Positions 6,519 to 9,030 of a stretch of 9,030 bases of DNA are shown here, piece after piece; the stretch's first letter is position 1; the number at the start of each line of letters is the position of its first letter. The translations under genes and the position numbers were made by a program. The DNA comes from Nostoc cf. edaphicum LEGE 07299 (GTDB lineage: Bacteria > Cyanobacteriota > Cyanobacteriia > Cyanobacteriales > Nostocaceae). Under the pieces are notes generated by a model. That model was not told the DNA's origin. It saw only the letters and a program-made list of their open reading frames with translations, and made no database searches. The stretch spans positions 1-9,030 of the forward strand of contig NZ_JADEXF010000077.1 of assembly GCF_015207245.1 (NCBI RefSeq), in the 5' to 3' direction.

Positions 6519-6591
6519 ACACGATGGCATTAGTTTATCCCAAAAATCTATAAAATCTGTGTTGGCGGTGTATATTTTAGTGTTTTTGGTA

Positions 6592-6613
6592 AATATTTGA
6601 CTACGTAAATATT
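6592..6613. repeat. Inverted repeat next to the CapA-like promoter
   Basis: AATATTT at 6592-6598 and AAATATT at 6607-6613 are exact complements with an 8-nt spacer. The pair lies just downstream of the predicted transcription start (near 6615), where an operator could sit. The arms are pure AT, so chance is possible. Confidence 0.35.
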
Positions 6614-6621
6614 GAGCGATA

Positions 6622-6651
6622 ATTATATCTCACTTGCAAATAAACAGACAA
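6622..6651 (-). promoter_or_regulatory. Sigma-70-type promoter for the CapA-like gene
   Basis: On the minus strand a consensus -10 TATAAT (complement of 6622-6627) lies 18 bp from a -35-like TTGTCT (complement of 6646-6651), four of six matches to TTGACA. The transcription start would be near 6615, giving a leader of about 110 nt. It also sits downstream of the tRNA, so the CapA-like gene need not rely on read-through. Confidence 0.55.
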
Positions 6652-6723
6652 GTTGCTCAAGACCCTTGCTAAAGGTAGGCAAATTTCAGCCACATTGTAG
6701 TAAATTTTCAGTAATTTTTTGAA

Positions 6724-6808
6724 CGGAGAGGGGGGGATTCGAACCCCCGTTGGGTTTCCCCAAAACGCATTTCGAGTGCGTCACCATGAACCGCTCGGAC
6801 ACCTCTCC
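6724..6808 (-). tRNA. tRNA-Ser, anticodon CGA
   Basis: The 85-nt minus-strand sequence folds as a class II tRNA. The acceptor stem is 7 bp (GGAGAGG with CCTCTCC) with discriminator G. The anticodon stem is ACGCA/TGCGT with loop CTCGAAA, giving anticodon CGA (complement of 6772-6774). The long variable arm is TTGGG-GAAA-CCCAA, and the T arm is GGGGG-TTCGAAT-CCCCC. The long variable arm and the CGA anticodon identify serine, reading UCG codons. The 3' CCA is not encoded (TTC follows the discriminator), so it must be added by tRNA nucleotidyltransferase. Confidence 0.97.
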
Positions 6809-6832
6809 AACTATTCAGCCATTTGAGTGTCT

Positions 6833-6838
6833 ATTGTA
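6833..6838 (-). promoter_or_regulatory. Possible -10 box of the tRNA-Ser gene
   Basis: The minus strand reads TACAAT about 25 bp before the mature 5' end, which would leave a leader of under 20 nt, typical of tRNA genes. No good -35 is seen at 16-18 bp. The hexamer lies inside an inverted repeat (CATTTGA at 6820-6826, TCAAATG at 6842-6848). Confidence 0.35.
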
Positions 6839-7034
6839 CATTCAAATGCTGTAAATTTAGGGAAATCTTGCTGGATTCCCTATACTACTATAGCATTATC
6901 AAGCTGTGAAAAAACGTTTCCCATACCAGAACGAGGGGTGCAAGAAAGCGTTACACAGGAGTACGAGCTTATTTCAATCGGGATAGCTTGAGTGTCTAAT
7001 TTCGATTAAGTAATGCAGAAATACCCAATTTGTT

Positions 7035-8480
7035 TTACTTGGTAGGCATAGAAACTTCCCAAATTCCTTGATTTCCACCATATTCCAGAACATAAATCTT
7101 ATTGCTAATAATCTCAGCATCAATGGGATTACTAAAACCTATGACAAGGCGCGTAGCATTAAGTTTATAGTTGGTATTTCTTACTTTAGTTAACTTTAAA
7201 TGTAGTAGGTCTTGGCTAGCATCTTTAAAAGGGCCTACTAGTGTTTCGCCAGTGGGATCGCCTGCTGTCCAACTCAACATAAATCCATCTCTCTTGAATT
7301 CTGGACTCATTACTCCTTGTGTATCAAAAACTAAGCCTAAAGGAGAACGGTGTGTTGTAAAAGTACTCAAAGGTTGCCCAAGAACACTAGCATCTTTGAT
7401 TTTTCCATCTACAGGATCGCGGTAATTGTCTGCGTCCGGGCCAAGATTAGGAATTGGTTCAATCAAATTTCCAGTAGGCCGAATAGGAAAGGTGGGATCG
7501 TTACGATAGTAGCCCCTTTGGACGGCGTTAAATTGAGGGCTTAACAATCGGTCAGTGGCAGGATTATAATTGGGAAATTGTTGTGGATTATCTGTTCCAC
7601 CAATACGCCAAGGAAAGCCGTAATTACCACCTAAACGTAGCCAATTTAACTCTTCTGACATATCGCGATCTGGCCCATTTTCTGTGCCAAATAAATCCCC
7701 ATTGGGTGCAAAAGCCATATCGAAAGTATTACGTACTCCTTCTGCAAAAATATAGCCAGATGTCTTTAAAGTTGCTCGATTGTTTGCCAGAAAGAGATTG
7801 TTACCATTACTAGGAAGACGGAGTATACAGGCGGTTAATCCGACTTCGCGAGTATTGGGATATAGGCCATCAGCAGACTGAACCTCACCATGATCGGTAC
7901 GAGAACCGCTATTCACATAGATAAAGTTACCATCCGGGCTAACAACTACGCCGTTGAATCGATGGTCATAAGCTGTTTTGCTTTTGGGATAGGCTTCACT
8001 CTTAGCTAAGATAGACCAGATACGCTGTCTTGTACTCGAATTAATTACACCTTTAGCAATAATTGCTTGAGTTTGGTTATTCACAAGGTCTGCATTGCCA
8101 ACTAAATAAATTGTGCCGTTAGGGCCGATGGCCATACCTTGAGTTTCACTTAAATTATGATTACTAGAGTTGTAAACACGTGTTTTAGTAGAAGAGCCTA
8201 AATTAACTTGATAAATCTCACCATTTCGCTTTAGGTAATAGAGAGTATTGTTTCGTGGATCTTTTGCAATCCGCACAGAAGGAGAGACTGATAATGTATT
8301 AATAATTTTGCTAACCTTGATATTAGGACGCAGGCTTTGAGGGACAACAGTTACTCCACTAGTGCTATGATTTAATAAAACTATTGTAAATAATAGCGTT
8401 ATTGTAAATAACAGCGTTTTAACAGCAATCCGATTGAAAAATCTGCGTTTAACTTGATTAAATAATTTAATGTTATTCAT
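7035..8480 (-). CDS. Glucose/sorbosone dehydrogenase-like beta-propeller protein, membrane anchored
   Basis: This 481-residue protein has a basic N-terminus (Lys11-Arg13, Arg17, Lys21) and a hydrophobic stretch at about 22-37, either a signal anchor or a signal peptide. The rest has the repeated short strands of a six-bladed propeller. Family marks of the PQQ-dependent sugar dehydrogenases are present. A YDHRFNGVVVSPDG segment at 171-184 carries His173, which likely matches the catalytic base. EGVRNTFDMAFAPNGDLF at 247-264 carries Arg250 and Asn251, the usual cofactor-contacting pair. ENGPD is at 267-271, GGNYGFPW at 284-291, and HRSPLGLVF at 377-385. By family it would oxidise an aldose or a related alcohol outside the cytoplasmic membrane. 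The real substrate, and whether it binds PQQ, cannot be read here. The start is supported by AAGGA, 4 nt before the ATG at 8480; the next Met is at residue 116. No same-strand gene is close enough for an operon. Confidence 0.87.
   Translation of the reverse strand: MNNIKLFNQVKRRFFNRIAVKTLLFTITLLFTIVLLNHSTSGVTVVPQSLRPNIKVSKIINTLSVSPSVRIAKDPRNNTLYYLKRNGEIYQVNLGSSTKTRVYNSSNHNLSETQGMAIGPNGTIYLVGNADLVNNQTQAIIAKGVINSSTRQRIWSILAKSEAYPKSKTAYDHRFNGVVVSPDGNFIYVNSGSRTDHGEVQSADGLYPNTREVGLTACILRLPSNGNNLFLANNRATLKTSGYIFAEGVRNTFDMAFAPNGDLFGTENGPDRDMSEELNWLRLGGNYGFPWRIGGTDNPQQFPNYNPATDRLLSPQFNAVQRGYYRNDPTFPIRPTGNLIEPIPNLGPDADNYRDPVDGKIKDASVLGQPLSTFTTHRSPLGLVFDTQGVMSPEFKRDGFMLSWTAGDPTGETLVGPFKDASQDLLHLKLTKVRNTNYKLNATRLVIGFSNPIDAEIISNKIYVLEYGGNQGIWEVSMPTK
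8383..8418 (-). repeat. 18-bp tandem duplication in the membrane anchor of the sugar-dehydrogenase-like gene
   Basis: The plus strand has two adjacent 18-bp copies, 8383-8400 and 8401-8418, differing at one base (T to C at the eleventh or twelfth position). In the protein this reads LLFTIT-LLFTIV, so it lengthens the hydrophobic segment by six residues without a frameshift. Confidence 0.85.
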
Positions 8481-8752
8481 GATTTCCTTGATAAAAGGGT
8501 TAGTTAACTTTGTTGCTAAATCACTCTTAATGAGTAGAAAGTTTTTGTAATTCTAACTTGGGTTTTAGGAGATCATAGTGCTGAAACATTTAAACCTTTA
8601 TAGGACATTTTTTGCAGTTTACAGTGCTATTTTTATGTGATGGGTGGAAAGTTTACCTCAGTTTTATTAACCCAGAAGATCGTCTCGTCAGTAAAACATA
8701 TATGACCAGAGTAAGTAGGTACGCAGGAATTAATCTAACTATGTAATAAAAT

Positions 8753-8848
8753 GTAAAATCGTCACAGTCCTTGTGATTGCTTCTCTAGGAGACGCTCCGC
8801 GAACCTTACACTCCGTTTTACTCGCAATCATATACTTGTAAATTTTAC
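8753..8848. repeat. Nested inverted repeat around a Nostoc-type 24-mer, MITE-like
   Basis: An outer pair, GTAAAAT at 8753-8759 and ATTTTAC at 8842-8848, and an inner pair, TGATTGC at 8774-8780 and GCAATCA at 8824-8830, are both exact complements in nested order. The 96-bp unit encloses the 24-mer at 8780-8803. The left arm also has a small hairpin (TCACA at 8762-8766, TGTGA at 8772-8776). Size, palindromy and lack of coding fit a miniature inverted-repeat element, but no target-site duplication was identified. Confidence 0.45.
8780..8803. repeat. 24-bp interspersed repeat of Nostoc type
   Basis: The sequence beginning CTTCTCTAGGAGACGC and ending TCCGCGAA closely resembles a repeat I know from Nostoc genomes (CTTCTCTACGAGACGC...GCGAA), found in many intergenic copies. 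It contains a small internal palindrome, TCTC-TAG-GAGA. The match is from memory of the family, not from a search. Confidence 0.65.
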
Positions 8849-8997
8849 CACTACTTACTTAGAAGGTAAAAATACACGTTTACGTGATTATTTTGCACGC
8901 CTACATCAAAAAACATTATGCTATTCCAAACTAAGCTGTTCCACATCTAAGTTGCATAAATGCTAAATTAGATAGATTCAAGTAAAAGCGTGATGTT

Positions 8998-9030
8998 ATG
9001 CCTGCTAAAGGTTTTTTGACTCAATCCCAA
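8998..9030 (+). CDS. Start of a probable IS630-type transposase, cut by the window end
   Basis: Only 11 codons are present: MPAKGFLTQSQ. Many cyanobacterial IS630-family transposases begin with closely similar residues (MPAK-F-L then a Gln/Glu/Lys-rich helix leading into a helix-turn-helix), and that resemblance is the whole basis of this call. The catalytic DDE region lies outside the window. No strong Shine-Dalgarno sequence precedes the ATG. The left end of the element should lie within about 70 bp upstream, perhaps near the ttccacatctaag sequence at 8939-8951, but its terminal repeat cannot be confirmed without the right end. Confidence 0.45.
   Translation, partial: MPAKGFLTQSQ

Larger units (their letters stand above)
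8481..8997. other. Gene-free spacer between the sugar-dehydrogenase-like gene and the transposase
   Basis: I see no convincing gene in these 517 bp. One 21-codon frame at 8640-8705 has no ribosome binding site or recognisable product. The left part should hold the promoter of the minus-strand gene: a weak candidate is TATAAA (complement of 8597-8602) with CTGTAA 16 bp upstream. The middle carries the nested inverted repeat and the 24-bp repeat listed separately. The last 60 to 70 bp are probably the left end of an insertion sequence. Confidence 0.6.

Noticed and set aside
6862..6882. GGGAAATC...GATTCCC hairpin upstream of the tRNA
   Set aside because: The stem needs a bulge and is short; there is no T-run or conserved context to support a function.
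8640..8705. 21-codon open frame in the right-hand spacer
   Set aside because: It is too short, lacks a ribosome binding site, and its product resembles nothing I recognise.

Overview
The window looks like chromosomal DNA from a filamentous, Nostoc/Anabaena-type cyanobacterium. Four copies of the HIP1 octamer GCGATCGC lie in 9 kb. The spacers carry several different 7-bp tandem repeats of the kind called STRRs in heterocyst formers. A 24-bp interspersed repeat that I recognise from Nostoc genomes is present near the right end. The ribose-5-phosphate isomerase, the Ser/Thr kinase and the S-layer-homology (SLH) protein all read as typical cyanobacterial versions.

Layout, left to right. (1) 1-195: spacer with an inverted STRR pair. 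(2) 196-1515 (+): single-pass membrane protein of unknown function with a long Asn/Thr/Gln/Ser-rich tail and a 16-residue tandem repeat. (3) 1546-2223 (-): small exported protein made of three SLH modules, convergent with gene 2 and only 30 bp away. (4) 2469-3176 (+): rpiA, with an AT-rich hairpin just after it. (5) 3177-3601: repeat-rich spacer holding three heptamer arrays; the last one supplies the ribosome binding site of the kinase. (6) 3602-5227 (+): transmembrane Ser/Thr protein kinase. (7) 5325-6506 (-): CapA-type exported or membrane-anchored protein, convergent with the kinase across a hairpin and another STRR. It has a near-consensus promoter upstream. (8) 6724-6808 (-): tRNA-Ser(CGA). 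(9) 7035-8480 (-): membrane-anchored, glucose/sorbosone-dehydrogenase-like beta-propeller protein. (10) 8481-8997: gene-free, with a nested inverted repeat built around the 24-mer. (11) 8998 to the end (+): first 11 codons of a probable IS630-type transposase.

The genes do not form an operon. Neighbouring pairs are convergent or divergent, or separated by spacers of 200 bp or more. The one metabolic gene is rpiA (pentose phosphate pathway and Calvin cycle). Most other proteins are predicted to lie in or outside the cytoplasmic membrane: the repeat protein, SLH protein, kinase, CapA-like protein and sugar-dehydrogenase-like protein. That may be coincidence, and nothing in the sequence links their functions. 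I see no CRISPR array, phage module, toxin-antitoxin pair or defence cassette, and no convincing undescribed system. The most unusual material is the repeat content: the STRR that includes a Shine-Dalgarno sequence, recent-looking in-frame duplications in two coding regions, and the MITE-like nested palindrome beside the transposase.
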